64,000 nt of DNA from Isoetes taiwanensis (taxonomy: Eukaryota; Streptophyta; Lycopodiopsida; Isoetales; Isoetaceae). This document shows positions 46,646 through 57,777 of this stretch, one piece after another (within the stretch, counting starts at the first letter, position 1; each line of letters begins with the position of its first letter). The stretch is taken from assembly GCA_021234155.1 (NCBI GenBank), contig JAJEKV010000040.1, forward strand, positions 13,800,353-13,864,352, written 5' to 3'. The translations under genes were made by a program, and so were the position numbers. Below the pieces are notes generated by a model that worked only from the letters and a program-made list of their open reading frames with translations, did not search any database and was not told the DNA's origin.

Positions 46646-46879
46646 TATCCCACTACCTTGCGGCAGCCAAAGTGGAGGACACGTATAGGCTTTTAAGTTC
46701 TACCACGTCGGGAACCAACTTCCAAAGATAAACATACATTGGCAAGGTTTGAACCCATGACCAAATGCACATTTATTTTGGCATTATTAAACATATACCA
46801 ACTCACCACACATCCGTTGGGCAAAACTTTTGCCTTACATGCACACTTTGTAGGTAGGATTTAATCCCACCTTAGGAAG
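46646..46879 (-). mobile_element. tRNA-derived SINE-like element, copy 2
   Basis: It is collinear with 12,298-12,580: AAGTGGAGGACACGTATAGG, TACCACGTCGGGA, a B-box (GGTTCAAACCT on the minus strand, 46,745-46,755) and CCACACATCCGTTGGGCAAA. It lacks the tandem insert present in copy 1. Confidence 0.6.
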
Positions 46880-47600
46880 GCTGCAAAAATTAATGACCCC
46901 TTGACGTGCCAATTTTTCCCATTTGTTGCCCCTGGTGTACTGCGCATGCCTTTGGGTATTGTCACGGGAGGCCGGGCAAGAGATGGAGGGCGATGAATGC
47001 TGGCACTTTGCTTCTATTGAACAAAGTGTAGAGAACAGAGGGAGGGGAAGAGCATCGGCTCGTTGGTACCGGATTTGGTTTTGCGGTTTGGATTAGACGA
47101 AGGTGGACCGGTTCCCTCTGTTGATTTTTTGTGTTAATTTGGTACCCATTTTGGGTTTTTTCTCTTGGGTTTTGATCCTTGAGCTTGGCCAGAAGGCCAA
47201 TGCAGCACTCAGCCTAAGCTAACTACTGAGATTTGGCTTGAAGAAGTGGATAATTGAATTAAGGAGCTATGGAGTCGGAGAAGTCGTTAGCGCATGGCTT
47301 TAATTCGATTTGATTCCTGAAATGCTTGAGGGAGCAAAATCGGGCTTTCTGGTATAGGTTCAAAGAGGCAAAACCCCCAAAGGGAGAAAAAAAGTGCATT
47401 GATCCGGCATTGCCTCTGCTTGAATGTTTATGGGCATATCCAGAATATAACCAAAGACGCCATCTCTTCTTTTGCACTTCTGAGCTCATTTGTTGAAGCA
47501 CAAGGTTTTCATCTTTGGGTATAAGTTTAGCGGCGGCAGACGGCCAGTCGCGACATTTGAACATATTTGATCCGCTCTTCTTACGGCAATAAAGGGGGGT
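46880..47600. other. mixed-composition spacer
   Basis: No recognised gene. The minus-strand frame 47,259-47,564 has no clear domain. Confidence 0.35.
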
Positions 47601-48189
47601 TTAGCAAAGACGCGGCCCGGGGGGCTTACGGTACTACCTATAATCCGCTAGCTATTTGGAAGTGTTTTCAATGATCCAGTTAAGCCTTATGGCGGTTCAA
47701 GGTATAATCGAAGGTTAGCATCGGCAAATCCTTAAGAAGAAAGCAAAATTCGTTCCCCCTTCTACCCCTACCACTCGTTTGCTCCCTACGCTCCAAGAAA
47801 TACTTCTTCTTTCCTTATCGTGCTATATAGCTGGTAAAATTGATTCTTTTGTATCTCCGGGATCCGACCACTCGGCAGTTCTTTTACTCGGATATATGGC
47901 GGCTCCGGCTTATGCGAGAGAAGGATTAGTAGAAGTCGTCAATAAAAAATGGGGTGTAAATGGTTATGGTTCCATGAAAGGTTTGATTTGTCTTCGAAGG
48001 TCTGATAATATGGAAACGGAGGAGGAAGAAGGGGCAGAATATGGAGAAGGTGAATGCGATAGAGAAGAAAGGCGGTCGTTCCACTTCAAAACTCCTGTGC
48101 TTAACCCAAGCGGTCGAACATGCTGCCACAGTTTCAATAAATTAGTAGCAAATTTGCCCGTGACAGAATATTTGGCGCGAGTAGACTAA
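47600..48189 (+). other. possible organelle-derived insert with ORF
   Basis: Base composition and phrasing (GACGCGGCCCGGGGGGCTTA, GAAGAAAGCAAAATTCGTTC, CCCTACCACTCGTTTGCTCC) recall plant mitochondrial spacer DNA. The frame to 48,189 includes SCYIAGKIDSFVSPGSDHSA and a Glu-rich run, but begins at a non-ATG codon and matches no mitochondrial gene I know. The mitochondrial origin is a guess supported only by style. Confidence 0.25.
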
Positions 48190-48495
48190 TTTTAAAAAAG
48201 GTAGATGGTACCATCTTCCGGTGGAATATTTCAGTGTTTGCTAGTGTCAATTTCCCCTTATTTCAGGCTTGGCTATGTCTAAAGCGGGTTGGATTCAGTT
48301 CTTTTGATGTTGATTAAAAGGAAAAAGCTTCACAATCAAATATAAGGTGAGTTGCCACTCTTTCCTTGCTGCATGTTTCTTATGCTCGTGAAAAAACATG
48401 TATCTTTGGAAGCTGAGCCTTGCAAAATCAAATAGAGCTATATTATGTTGAGAATGACAAATAAGATATTGTTGGTTACAGCTTCTGTGGGTGAA

Positions 48496-48678
48496 TGTCA
48501 CCATAAATACTTTAGGGGCACTTGTGCTTGCAACGAAGCCACCAATAGATGAACCCATGGATAAGAGACCAGTTGGTCGCAGGTCATGATTTGCGATTGC
48601 TTCAAGCTTCTTATTTCTTTTAACAGGTATTATGTTTTAAGTGCAAAATGCAAGCTCACAACATTCATGTGCTTCATT
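48496..48678. repeat. 183-bp direct repeat, copy 1, before a T26 run
   Basis: From TGTCACCATAAATACTTTAG to TTCATGTGCTTCATT it is nearly identical (one clear mismatch) to 53,369-53,551. Both copies run into a T homopolymer (48,681-48,706 here). One frame of the repeat reads DVTINTLGALVLATKPPIDE, then PMDKRPVGRRS and a stop; an AACAG|GT acceptor-like site follows. Confidence 0.95.
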
Positions 48679-48706
48679 GCTTTTTTTTTTTTTTTTTTTT
48701 TTTTTC

Positions 48707-48862
48707 ATGAATAGTGAAATAGAATTTGTAAATTCTAAGAGCAAGGAAAAGCATGAAATCGATACAAGTTGTGCTGAGCATCTAGCAAATCATGACCAAA
48801 CTGCTGAGCAAGACAACAATGCTAATATTGGAGGCTACAACAGTAATCAGGTCAGATTTCTT
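48707..48862 (+). CDS. possible exon, unrecognised
   Basis: After the T run the plus strand reads MNSEIEFVNSKSKEKHEIDT, then CAEHLANHDQTAEQDNNAN and GGYNSNQ, ending at a GT. It is hydrophilic and low in complexity. No family is seen, and the T run would make an unusually strong pyrimidine tract. Confidence 0.25.
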
Positions 48863-49045
48863 ATGGATAATAGTTAAACTAAAGGCTGGAATAATTTTTA
48901 AGCTGGTAATGCTCAAATTTATATGATCGAGCCTAGCAGTAGTCTACATAAATAGATCTAGGATGGTTCCTTGCATGTAGAACATATCTGATATGCAATA
49001 TAATCCAGTTGAAAATCTCTGGATAAGCAGAGCTATAAAGCATCA

Positions 49046-49972
49046 CATGCTCCATATTATGACTCTAGAGTGGTTGGAAAATATTGTGAGAAGCGTGATC
49101 CAATGCTTGCATTAACTGCATATAAGCGCAGCCAGTGTGATGATGAACTTCTAGCTCTCACAAACAAGAATTCCATGTTCAAGCTTCAGGCAAGATATGT
49201 TGTGGAGCGAATGGATTCAGAACTCTGGGCGAAGGTTTTGAATCCAGAAAACTCATTCAGACGTCAAGCTATTAATCAAGTCGTTTCTACTACCTTACCT
49301 GAAAGTAGGACTCCAGAACAAGTATCGGCCACCGTGAAGGCATTTATGTTGGCAAACTTGCCTCATGAACTGATAGAACTACTTGAAAAAATCGTGTTTC
49401 AAAATTCAGCCTTTAGTAGTAATCCCAATTTACAAAACTTGCTAATTCTTACGGCTATTAAAGCAGACAAGTCTCGTGTCATAGACTATGTAAATCGTCT
49501 GGATAATTTTGATGGCCCTGCAGTTGGTGAAATCGCCTTTGGTTCTGAACTATATGATGAAGCATTTACTGTTTTCAAGAAATCCAATTTAAATGTTGCA
49601 GCTGTGAATGTGTGGCTGGAGAACCTTCATGACATTAAGAGCGCTATTAATTTTGCATCAAATGTCCATGAAGATCAAGTCTGGCGTCAAATTGCTAAAG
49701 CTCAGTTGAAGAGTGGTCTAATTGACGATGCTATTGATTCATCCATATATGCAAATGACGTAACTAGTTCCAATGATGTTATAGAAGCTGCAGAACAAGT
49801 TAAAACATATCATAAACTTATTGAGTACTTGGCAATGGTCCGGTAGAGAATCAGAAAGCCAACAGTTGACTCCAAACTGATATACTCATACGCTAAGGTG
49901 GAATTGATAAGTGAAATTGAAAGTTTTCTCTTAAAACTGCATATGGCTGACTTGCAGAGTGTTGGGGACCGG
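49046..49972 (+). pseudogene. clathrin heavy chain retro-fragment
   Basis: [20 protein letters not shown] opens a stretch that follows plant clathrin heavy chain closely through its leg repeats: [77 protein letters not shown] and [15 protein letters not shown] at 49,844-49,846 replaces the expected Gln codon, and the frame then continues (PTVDSKLIYSYAKVELISEI) to VGDR at 49,972. Roughly 310 of about 1,700 residues remain. Plant clathrin heavy chain genes are split by many introns, and none is here, so the piece derives from RNA. The full protein would form the triskelion coat of endocytic vesicles. Confidence 0.93.
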
Positions 49973-51030
49973 CCCAGGGTCCTGGGCAAATTTCAGCACT
50001 ACACCTCAGGATTATAAGCTACAGATCTGTACACATACATAGATTCTCAAACGACATTATGAATTTAAAGCCATATGATACTAAGATGTATAGTTGTAGG
50101 AAGATTCAATGATAAGGCAGGATGATAGCTCTTGGATCAAAGGTTGGATACTAATGGTTCCCTCACATTTTACATTAAAGCTGTCTGCAGAATTTCAGGG
50201 CTCATGGAAACACCAGCGCAAGGAAGAACCTAATTTCTAACTGATAAATGAAACCTATGAAATGGGCTTGTATTTTAGCTGGAAAATTATGTGGTGAAGG
50301 GCGATAAGCCGAATAGATCCAATGCTTACCTGTAATAGCTTAGGCATTTTACCTTGTACAAGGCTGACTTGCTTATGGTTCTATTGCAGGTAACCGGCTC
50401 TATTCCTCCATGGTGTTAATTTTTCATGATGCAAAGGATATTATCTAAAAATTACTGGTGGATTCTAAACTTTTGATGAAGTTTTAGCTTTAAATGGCTA
50501 AACTTATATTACATAGTTTATTTCTGTTTTATGCAAATACAGTAGAATATATTGTATTAAATCTTTGAAATACTGCATTCAAGTATAGCATATTTTGTGA
50601 ACATGATTCAGACTCAAGTTTGATGTTAGATCTTCAGACACGAAATAACATGTCATGATGTCCTTAGTGCAATAGATATTGCTTCTTTTCTAAGCTGTTT
50701 TACAATGACAAAAAATCTTTTATTGCTGGAAAAATATGTTATTACTGCTCAATTCTGTGAAAATTTTGTCTTGAGGTCTGGTCTTCATAATATCATTAGT
50801 ACAAGGGGATATACTTATATGCTAGGTTTTAGAAACTATAAATTCTTAAAACATATTCAAATCAGGGCCTAAGTAGATATTACACCTATGTCTATTTAGG
50901 GCTGCACATTGATGGTCTTAATAATTCCTAAATAGGATTTATTAGGGCTAAATAGTCTGGATAGTCTCCTATACAGATTAAAAAAGGTTTTTTTATGTTA
51001 CTCAGCTCTTTGGTTTAACACGGACCTTGA
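49973..51030. other. AT-rich spacer
   Basis: No gene. CCGGCTCTATTCCTCCATGG at 50,394 echoes CCGGCTCTATTCCTAAGGGT at 53,348, beside the right 183-bp repeat, so the duplication may once have been larger. Confidence 0.4.
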
Positions 51031-52750
51031 TTTGAATGAATAGGTGTTTTACGATATGGTGGAATTTGAATATTGCAACTTCGATGGGGGGCGGCTCTTG
51101 CCCCCCCTTTCTTTGCAGATCAAGCCCTTTGCTAGGCTTTGGAGGGCCTCTAGGGCACCGTGTGTCTGGATCTGGGAACTGTTCGACCTGTTTGCTCGGT
51201 GAAGCTCCAGGTTCACCTTATACGTGCAACTAACCGGGGAATGGTTCTTTTCCACAGGATTGACATTCTTTCTGTTTCTTGGTAAGTCTACAACACACGG
51301 TTATCGCTTCTTGCTTACTCACTCTCCACAAGGTTTACGGCCACGCGGAGTAGCGCTTCGGGTTAGTTGTTTGAGTTGATTGAATGGCTCTTCCTTCTAG
51401 ACATCAGGCCTTCTTCTTGTAAAGCTGGCGGTATTTGGTTGGAAGAATGGTCGAAATCGGGGAAAAGAATGTTAGTGGCTCTACGTAGTATTTCATGCCA
51501 TAAGAAGAAGGGCGCCTTATTCTAGTACTGGTAAGCTTTACGACGAGAAATATCTACCGATTCCGCTCTTTAAAGCTGGGCGATATATCAATGGGAAAGA
51601 TGTTTGGCCTCTGTAGTATCTTTGGCTGCAAAGAAGAAGAGGCTGGCGGTTTGTGGAACCTGGTTAGCGACTCTGTAGTACTTCATGCCATAAGAAGAAG
51701 GAAGGCCTTATTCTAGTACAATTTGCTCTCTGTCGGATTTTCTACCGATTCGAGTTCTTTAAGGCTGGCGGAAATTAGGCTGGAAAAAAGGCGGCCTCCC
51801 AGTAGTATCTTGTCACCAAAGAAAGAAGAATTGGCGGCATCCTTAGTCTGAGGCTTCGCAACCCTTCTCTATCTTTGGTGCCATTGTTGCCAGGACCTAG
51901 ATCTATGGACGGAAGCAGGGCACTTTACTCATTTCTGTTGCAAATTTTTAGAAGATCTTGTGGTTAGTGCTTAACTTGTAGCAGGGCTCGCGTTCCCCTT
52001 TCCCAGCAAGGGGTGATCACATTACCTTGTAAGCCATCTGGTAGGGGAAGTCTAGAATGCTAATTCCCTCAGGGCGGGACCTCTAGAAATTTCTAGGGAC
52101 CCTAGAGCTGGCTATTTTCTTGGTCTTGTGTGGGGAAGACAAGGCTTGCCACGACTAGAAGCGGATGGGCCTGGCATGATTACAGGGTTCTAGCGGTGGT
52201 GTGCTCATGATAGTTTGCTTGGCAAGAAGAAGGTGAGTGCCTCGTACTATGGGGCACTCCCTATAGTACTCTTCTTTGCAAACAGTCGCCTGGCTCATCT
52301 CTATTTTTCGGTGGTGGAGCTTTAGGAGGACCCGTCTCTCTAGCTGGGCAGCAGACAAATGTATTTTACCCTTACCTCTTCCATGGGTTTGCGATCCACA
52401 GTCTGATCTATATCGCCATATCGAGAGCCTTTTTGAAGTAATGGGCCAGCTTGGGGTATGTGGAAGGCAGGAGCTGTGCTCCCATAGTATCTATTTTGGA
52501 GAAGAGGCCGGGCAGCTCCTGTTTAGTACCGGCCCCTTGTTATGCCATTAGGGGCTAGGAATTTGGTCAATCTCTCCTGTAGTATCCTATGGAGAAGAGG
52601 TTGAGAGAGACTAATAGTACTAGGCCCAGGAGTCTAACTGCTATCATGGATGGGAGAAGTGGTAGCAGCTCTAGGCTCAACTGTATATATGTAAACGTTT
52701 TATCTTATGAATATACAGACTCTTGACTTCAAAAAAAAAAAAAAAAAAAT
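51030..52750 (+). mobile_element. poly(A)-ended retroposed block, non-coding
   Basis: About 1.7 kb of higher-GC DNA ends in an A run of about 19 (52,731-52,749) preceded by TATCTTATGAATATACAGAC, as in a retroposed transcript. Inside, a unit of about 180 bp occurs twice (51,480-51,665 and 51,667-51,840): GTAGTATTTCATGCCATAAG, GCCTTATTCTAGTAC, TCTACCGATTC, AAGCTGG, then AGTAGTATCTT. No reverse transcriptase or Gag was seen, so it must have been moved in trans. The 5' end is set only by the change in composition. Confidence 0.5.
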
Positions 52751-52789
52751 ATGCGTAAAAAATTATAAACCTTGATGATGAAGAGGAAA

Positions 52790-53365
52790 TGGACATATAA
52801 GATATATGGATCAAGGAGTTGATAGCGCTACACTACAATGAATGTCAAATTTCCAGTCCAAATTTTGCAGTTCATACACTTATTGCTTGCATCAAAAATA
52901 CTGAGGTTCACGCTTACATTGTACACAAAGAAATGACACAAACTGAAAAGGATAAATCTGATGTCAGCTACTTTGGTTTCAATGGGTGGTTCAAGATCTT
53001 CCATATTATGAAAAAGGCTAATTTCAAACTAGAAGTCTGCAAGACTGTCTTGGCAAATGTTTATAATGATATGCCAACTCTGTTATACAGCAGAACATGT
53101 TTAGAGGATGACCTTGGCAGAAAATTCATGATTGGTTTGGGCAACTTGGAAAAGGTACATGAAATCAAATCTGCAATGAAGAAAGAAGAGGAGGTAACAG
53201 AAACAACCACAGATTATTTACAGGATGATGTCCAGAACTGCTTGTTTTCAGAAAATGATCTATCTGCTGATGAATTGCTCTGTTTAGACAAAGGAAACAA
53301 AGACCCTAATGAGGACAATGCATTTGACACCAATGATATTGAGGTACCGGCTCTATTCCTAAGGG
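52790..53365 (+). pseudogene. intronless ORF, unrecognised
   Basis: Open from about 52,808 to 53,379, it reads IKELIALHYNECQISSPNFA, VSYFGFNGWFKIFHIMKKAN, YNDMPTLLYSRTCLEDDLGR and an acidic tail (SENDLSADELLCLDKGNKDP). Earlier in the same frame a stop occurs (MDI-stop). It begins just after the poly(A) run and ends at the right 183-bp repeat. The composition is clearly protein-like, but I do not know the family. Confidence 0.4.
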
Positions 53366-53368
53366 TGA

Positions 53369-53551
53369 TGTCACCATAAATACTTTAGGGGCACTTGTGC
53401 TTGCAACGAAACCACCAATAGATGAACCCATGGATAAGAGACCAGTTGGTCGCAGGTCATGATTTGCGATTGCTTCAAGCTTCTTATTTCTTTTAACAGG
53501 TATTATGTTTTAAGTGCAAAATGCAAGCTCACAACATTCATGTGCTTCATT
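53369..53551. repeat. 183-bp direct repeat, copy 2, before a T24 run
   Basis: This is the partner of 48,496-48,678, 4,873 bp away. The T run (53,550-53,573) is followed by different sequence (GGAGTCAAGGTGGGATTTAT), so the two copies diverge exactly at the homopolymer. Confidence 0.95.
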
Positions 53552-53573
53552 TTTTTTTTTTTTTTTTTTTTTT

Positions 53574-54175
53574 GGAGTCAAGGTGGGATTTATATTCATA
53601 CTAAAATCTTAAATACATATAGGGTATACCATAGATGGCATACATATAATAAAATTGCACCTTCCTAATAATAGGAGTTGTGCTATCAGGCAGGTCTAAG
53701 TCTAATGTATACAAAATTCAAAATTCTTATGACTAGACATAGATTAGCAGTTCAGATGTAAAGCAGTATAGATCATTGTGCCTCGATCAGATCTTGGATG
53801 GTAAGATCATGGACAGACCTGCGGCCTAAGATATTGAGAACCAGATCAAGCTTATCCACCCTGTAATTTGTGAAGTCCAGCAATAAGAGGACATGAGCCT
53901 CTCTTTTCTGCTGCCATTTATCTCTTTTCATTGCTTTTTCCATGCAGGCCCTAGTCTGGAAACGTTTGCACAGTGTTTTTTTCATTTCGTAAAGCTATGA
54001 GGCGTGAGTAGTTTGAGGTGGGTAAACGTTTGTGGATTTATCATTTATTTGTTTTGTCTTTGGTTAGTGCGCTATTTGGTTTCGACATGTCCTTTCCAAT
54101 TATTGCAACGTTGAGTAATCTAACAGATTATAAGTATAAATATGGATCTTCGTAAATTAGTTGTTATTCTATCTT
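53574..54175. other. spacer
   Basis: No supported gene. Read on the minus strand this could be a poly(A)-tailed retroposon with its tail at 53,550-53,573, but no body was recognised. Confidence 0.3.
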
Positions 54176-54180
54176 GCCGT

Positions 54181-54650
54181 TAGGAATTGATCGAGGTAGC
54201 ATGCACAAGTCGCTTAAGTCGATGATTAAACTTAAAATTTAATTTTTCCAGATGCCGAGCATGTTGTTTTCAGGGTCATCTCATTTACATGGCACAAGAA
54301 GTTCCAAACCCAATAGCAGGGGACTCGAAATAAAGCTTTGTATCTAATCTATGCATTATTGGGTCAAGTACAGCTATTTTCTTATGCCATATTTTTAGGA
54401 ATTGATCGAGGTAGCGTGTACACATGTAAAAGATCTAATAACTTCTCAATCCGCAGCACAAGTCGCTTAAGTCGATGATTAAACTTAAAATTTAATTTTT
54501 CCAGATGCCGAGCATGTTGTTTTCAGGGTCATCTCATTTACATGGCACAAGAAATTCCAAACCCAACAGCAGGGGACTCGAAATAAAGCTTTGTATCTAA
54601 TCTATGTCATTATTTGGTCAAGTACAAATATTGTGCTGAAGATATTGCCT
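54181..54650. repeat. 253-bp tandem duplication
   Basis: The block with GCACAAGTCGCTTAAGTCGA, CCAGATGCCGAGCATGTTGT and GGGGACTCGAAATAAAGCTT starts at about 54,203 and again at 54,456 with very few changes. A smaller shared leader (TAGGAATTGATCGAGGTAGC) precedes both. Confidence 0.9.
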
Positions 54651-55910
54651 GATTAAGTGATAGTTTGGGATAGTTTTCCAGTTCTCAAAGAGAACCTACG
54701 GAGCTAATTGTTTTTGTTGATGGAGAATTTCAAGGTAAGGAAAATATGGCATTAATGAGATTAGACATTGTCAACTTATCGGTTGGTTCATAAACATCCT
54801 AAAGTTTTTAAACGTAAAACATTCTAAATGCGACTAATGCAAGCAATCGACCAAAGAATCAACAAAACATAAAGTAATTTGGCAAGCAGTCCCTATGCAC
54901 GTATGAGCAATCCCTTCTGCGATATGGGAAAAAAAATTTGGAACACAAAGGTTAGCCAAGATCCCCTATGTTTGGCTGATTATTTACCAACTTTGCCAAT
55001 ATGGAAATGAACTTTACAATGCACTTTAATTTTTGGTATGTTGCAAAGGCTTTTCTTCTGCTTAGCCCTACATTCTGGAGTCCAGCAAGATTCTATTTAT
55101 CAATGACCCAAAGTCAACGATCAACATAGCATTGGGAGCTCTTGGTGGGTGTTCATAAAACGTCTTGACACATCATAATCTACAACAATGGGAGCTCTTG
55201 ATGTTCATTAAACATCTTGACACGTCATAATTTATGATAATAACCTCTGCATCTCCATGTTGATGCAACTTCTTTTACAAATTGTTCAATAAAAGCAACT
55301 ACCTATAAATGCAACTGCATTGATTTATTCCCATACCAATGGACATAATTGCATGGCTCAAGAGAGTCAAAAGACATGCGTAAAAGAACGCCCATAAAAA
55401 CATCATGGCATAAATATCCTCAAGCACGTCATATGTCTCATATCTTTTCTGTTAGAGTACTCTCAGCATGCTCAAAAACTAAAACCAACAAACTTTGTGC
55501 GCTCAAAAACTAAAGCCAACAAACACTCTTTTATTAAAGCTATTGTGTTCAACATTGCCCTACCTTGGAATGACACTTATAAAGTCTCTTTGTCGTTATA
55601 TATCGTTATATATCGAGAAGAACGTAGATTATTTATTTGCAAACTTTACCGGTCTATTTGCATATTTTATTTGTGGTCCTTGATGTAGAAATATTCCCTA
55701 TTTTATGCCAAATCAGTGACCTGAGTTTTCCTGTCTAAAACAAAGTTGCCACTCTCAATGGTGCAACGAATAGCAATGCAGGCCAATTGAATGCCCTTAT
55801 ACGTTATTTGTCGTCGCAACCAATATCCAACCAATATAAAAGAAAAACCAGTCCCTAGTCGCGAGACTGCAAGGCCAAAGGATGTGAAACTCAAGGCGCT
55901 CAACGGCCCT
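54651..55910. other. AT-rich spacer with a 55-bp duplication
   Basis: No gene. GGGAGCTCTTG ... CTTGACACATCATAAT is duplicated at about 55,134-55,235. Confidence 0.4.
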
Positions 55911-55914
55911 AAGG

Positions 55915-56665
55915 ATCTTCATAAAATATTTGAGAATCTAGGGGAATGTTGTGGAATTTTGGAGACTCTAAGGAATCTTCAGGAACTAAAGATTCTGGCA
56001 GAATCTATATAGAATCTCGAGGAATCTTGGGATAACCTTCGAAATCTATGTAGGAATCTAAGGAAATGTTTACAGAATCTTGAAGAATACATGGAATCTT
56101 GGAGAATCTTTGAGAGTATCTTTGGGAATCTATGGAAAACTATCTAGGGGGATCCCTATAAGAGCTTAAATAATGTGAGGGAATTTACATATTATCTTGA
56201 GGTATCTATGGGAACCTTGGGAGAACCTTTGAGGACCTAGACCAATCTAAAGGAATCTCTATAAAATCTTTGAGAATTTACGGGAATCTTGGAAGAATCT
56301 TCGGAGATCTAATGGAATCTAAGAGGATCTGAATAAAATCTTGGAGACTCTGGGGGAATCTTGATGGAATCTTGAAGAATCTAGGGTACTCTTTATAGAA
56401 TCTAAGGGAATTTAGGTGTAATCTACATAAAATCTTGGCAAATCTAGAGGAATCTTAAAATACTCTTTTGGGATTCGAATACCAAAGAATCTCAAGGAAA
56501 CCTTTGAGAGTCTTAGAAGAATACTTGAAAATATAAGAGAATCTAAAGGAATATTTACAAAATCTTAGAGGATCTTCATTGGCTCTACATTAAGGAATGT
56601 ATGCGAATTTTGGAACAGTTTTTAGAAATCTAGAAAAATCCCCGCAGAATCTTTAAAATCGAGGG
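55915..56665. repeat. degenerate GGAATCTTGGAGAATCT array
   Basis: For about 750 bp the plus strand is a loose tandem of 10-13-bp units with the core GAATCT (GGAATCTTGG, AGAATCTTTG, GGAATCTAAG and so on). It is purine-rich and holds no lasting frame. Confidence 0.9.
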
Positions 56666-56959
56666 GAATCTTCCACCTTGGTGTATTTTGTAGGGTCGGC
56701 TTCATGCAGTCCTTCATAGTACAACCACTTGTATATATATATACAAGAAAATTAATACGTCCTACGGCGCATTGTTCCAGTTTTAGCATGTCCTTATATT
56801 CCCTTTAATTCTCCTGGACTCCCTTACATTCTATAAATTTCTAGAGCATTTTAGAACTTTCTGGAACATTTTGAAACTTTCAAAACATCCTAGAATATTA
56901 TAGTCTATTTTATCTTAATTAGAACATTACCCTTAATTATATTTGAAACATAAACTATT

Positions 56960-57060
56960 CATAGAATTAATGCTTGGTCTAGTGGTTAGAGTGGGGGGTT
57001 TGGGGGGTTGAGGACCAGGGTTCGAATCCCCCCAATAACATAAAAAAATTTAAAAGCCTT
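56960..57060 (+). mobile_element. tRNA-derived SINE head
   Basis: An A-box-like TTGGTCTAGTGG (56,974-56,985) and a B-box GGTTCGAATCC (57,019-57,029) stand about 34 bp apart, as in a tRNA gene, but the arms do not pair well enough for a true tRNA. An A-rich stretch follows (57,040-57,056). It belongs to a different family from the elements at 12,298 and 46,646. Confidence 0.6.
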
Positions 57061-57079
57061 TCCTTAAGGAACGAGCATT

Positions 57080-57370
57080 CAATATGAGCCTTAGGATCTT
57101 AGACTCGATCAACGATCAAGATCTCACCATATAAAAGCAATATGAGCCGTAGGATCTATTACATATAATTCCCAAAGCCACGTGGACCGTAGGATGTGTC
57201 CCCAAGCCACGTGAGCCGTTGGATCTCGGACCGACGGTCAGGATCAGATCAATCTGGACCATAGGAGCATGGTGCATATTATATATGTAAACTCCCATGC
57301 CATCTGGGCCGTAGGATACGTCCCAAACCCACGTGAGCTGTCGGATCTCGAACGGACGGCCGGATAAGCG
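57080..57370. repeat. CCACGTGAGCCGTNGGATC repeat array
   Basis: Five or six imperfect units of GAGCCGTAGGATC type occur, three with a G-box (CCACGTG near 57,178, 57,206 and 57,330). Between them ATCTCGGACCGACGGTCAGG and TCTCGAACGGACGGCCGGAT are related. Such GCCGT-GGATC phrases are common in plant transposons. Confidence 0.7.
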
Positions 57371-57430
57371 CGAAACATAAGAACATATATAGATCAGATA
57401 TACAAGTCTTTGTACTATGTAGGGCCTATA

Positions 57431-57540
57431 TCTAGTTTGAGGATTATAAACAATGTGTTAGTTTGTGCAGGAAGATTATTTCAAGTTGAATGTATCTAGT
57501 TTGAGGATTATAAACAATGTGTTAGATTGTGCAGAAAAAT
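57431..57540. repeat. 64-bp tandem duplication
   Basis: TCTAGTTTGAGGATTATAAA and the following CAATGTGTTAG-TTGTGCAG occur at 57,431 and 57,495. Relatives of the adjoining sequence (ACTTGAAAATCCATTAGCAT) recur at 58,361 and 58,401. Confidence 0.85.
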
Positions 57541-57777
57541 TGTCAGATTCTAAAAAATTTGTCAGGTTACTTGAAAATCCATTAGCATTTCATATAGCTA
57601 AACATGGCTTTGATAGAGTCATATATCCATTAGCATTTCATTGGCTTTGATAGAGTCTCTATATGACGTTCAGTAAAAATTAGCATGATCTTGATAGAGT
57701 TTCTACATGAAGGTTACGATAGAATCATCAAGAGATCATATAATACTCCGTAAAGGTTCTCATTCTCATATTGTATG

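Noticed and set aside
55915-56665. CRISPR-like or regularly spaced array
   Set aside because: Units are short, degenerate and contiguous, with no spacers, and the DNA is eukaryotic.
56820-56925. Heat-shock-element-like array (TTCTGGAAC, TAGAAC repeats)
   Set aside because: The GAA/TTC pattern is irregular, no adjacent gene start is seen, and it looks like a continuation of degenerate AT-rich repeat.
56971-57030. A possible tRNA gene
   Set aside because: A and B boxes are present, but acceptor and anticodon arms do not pair convincingly and the middle is a G run. A SINE head is more likely.
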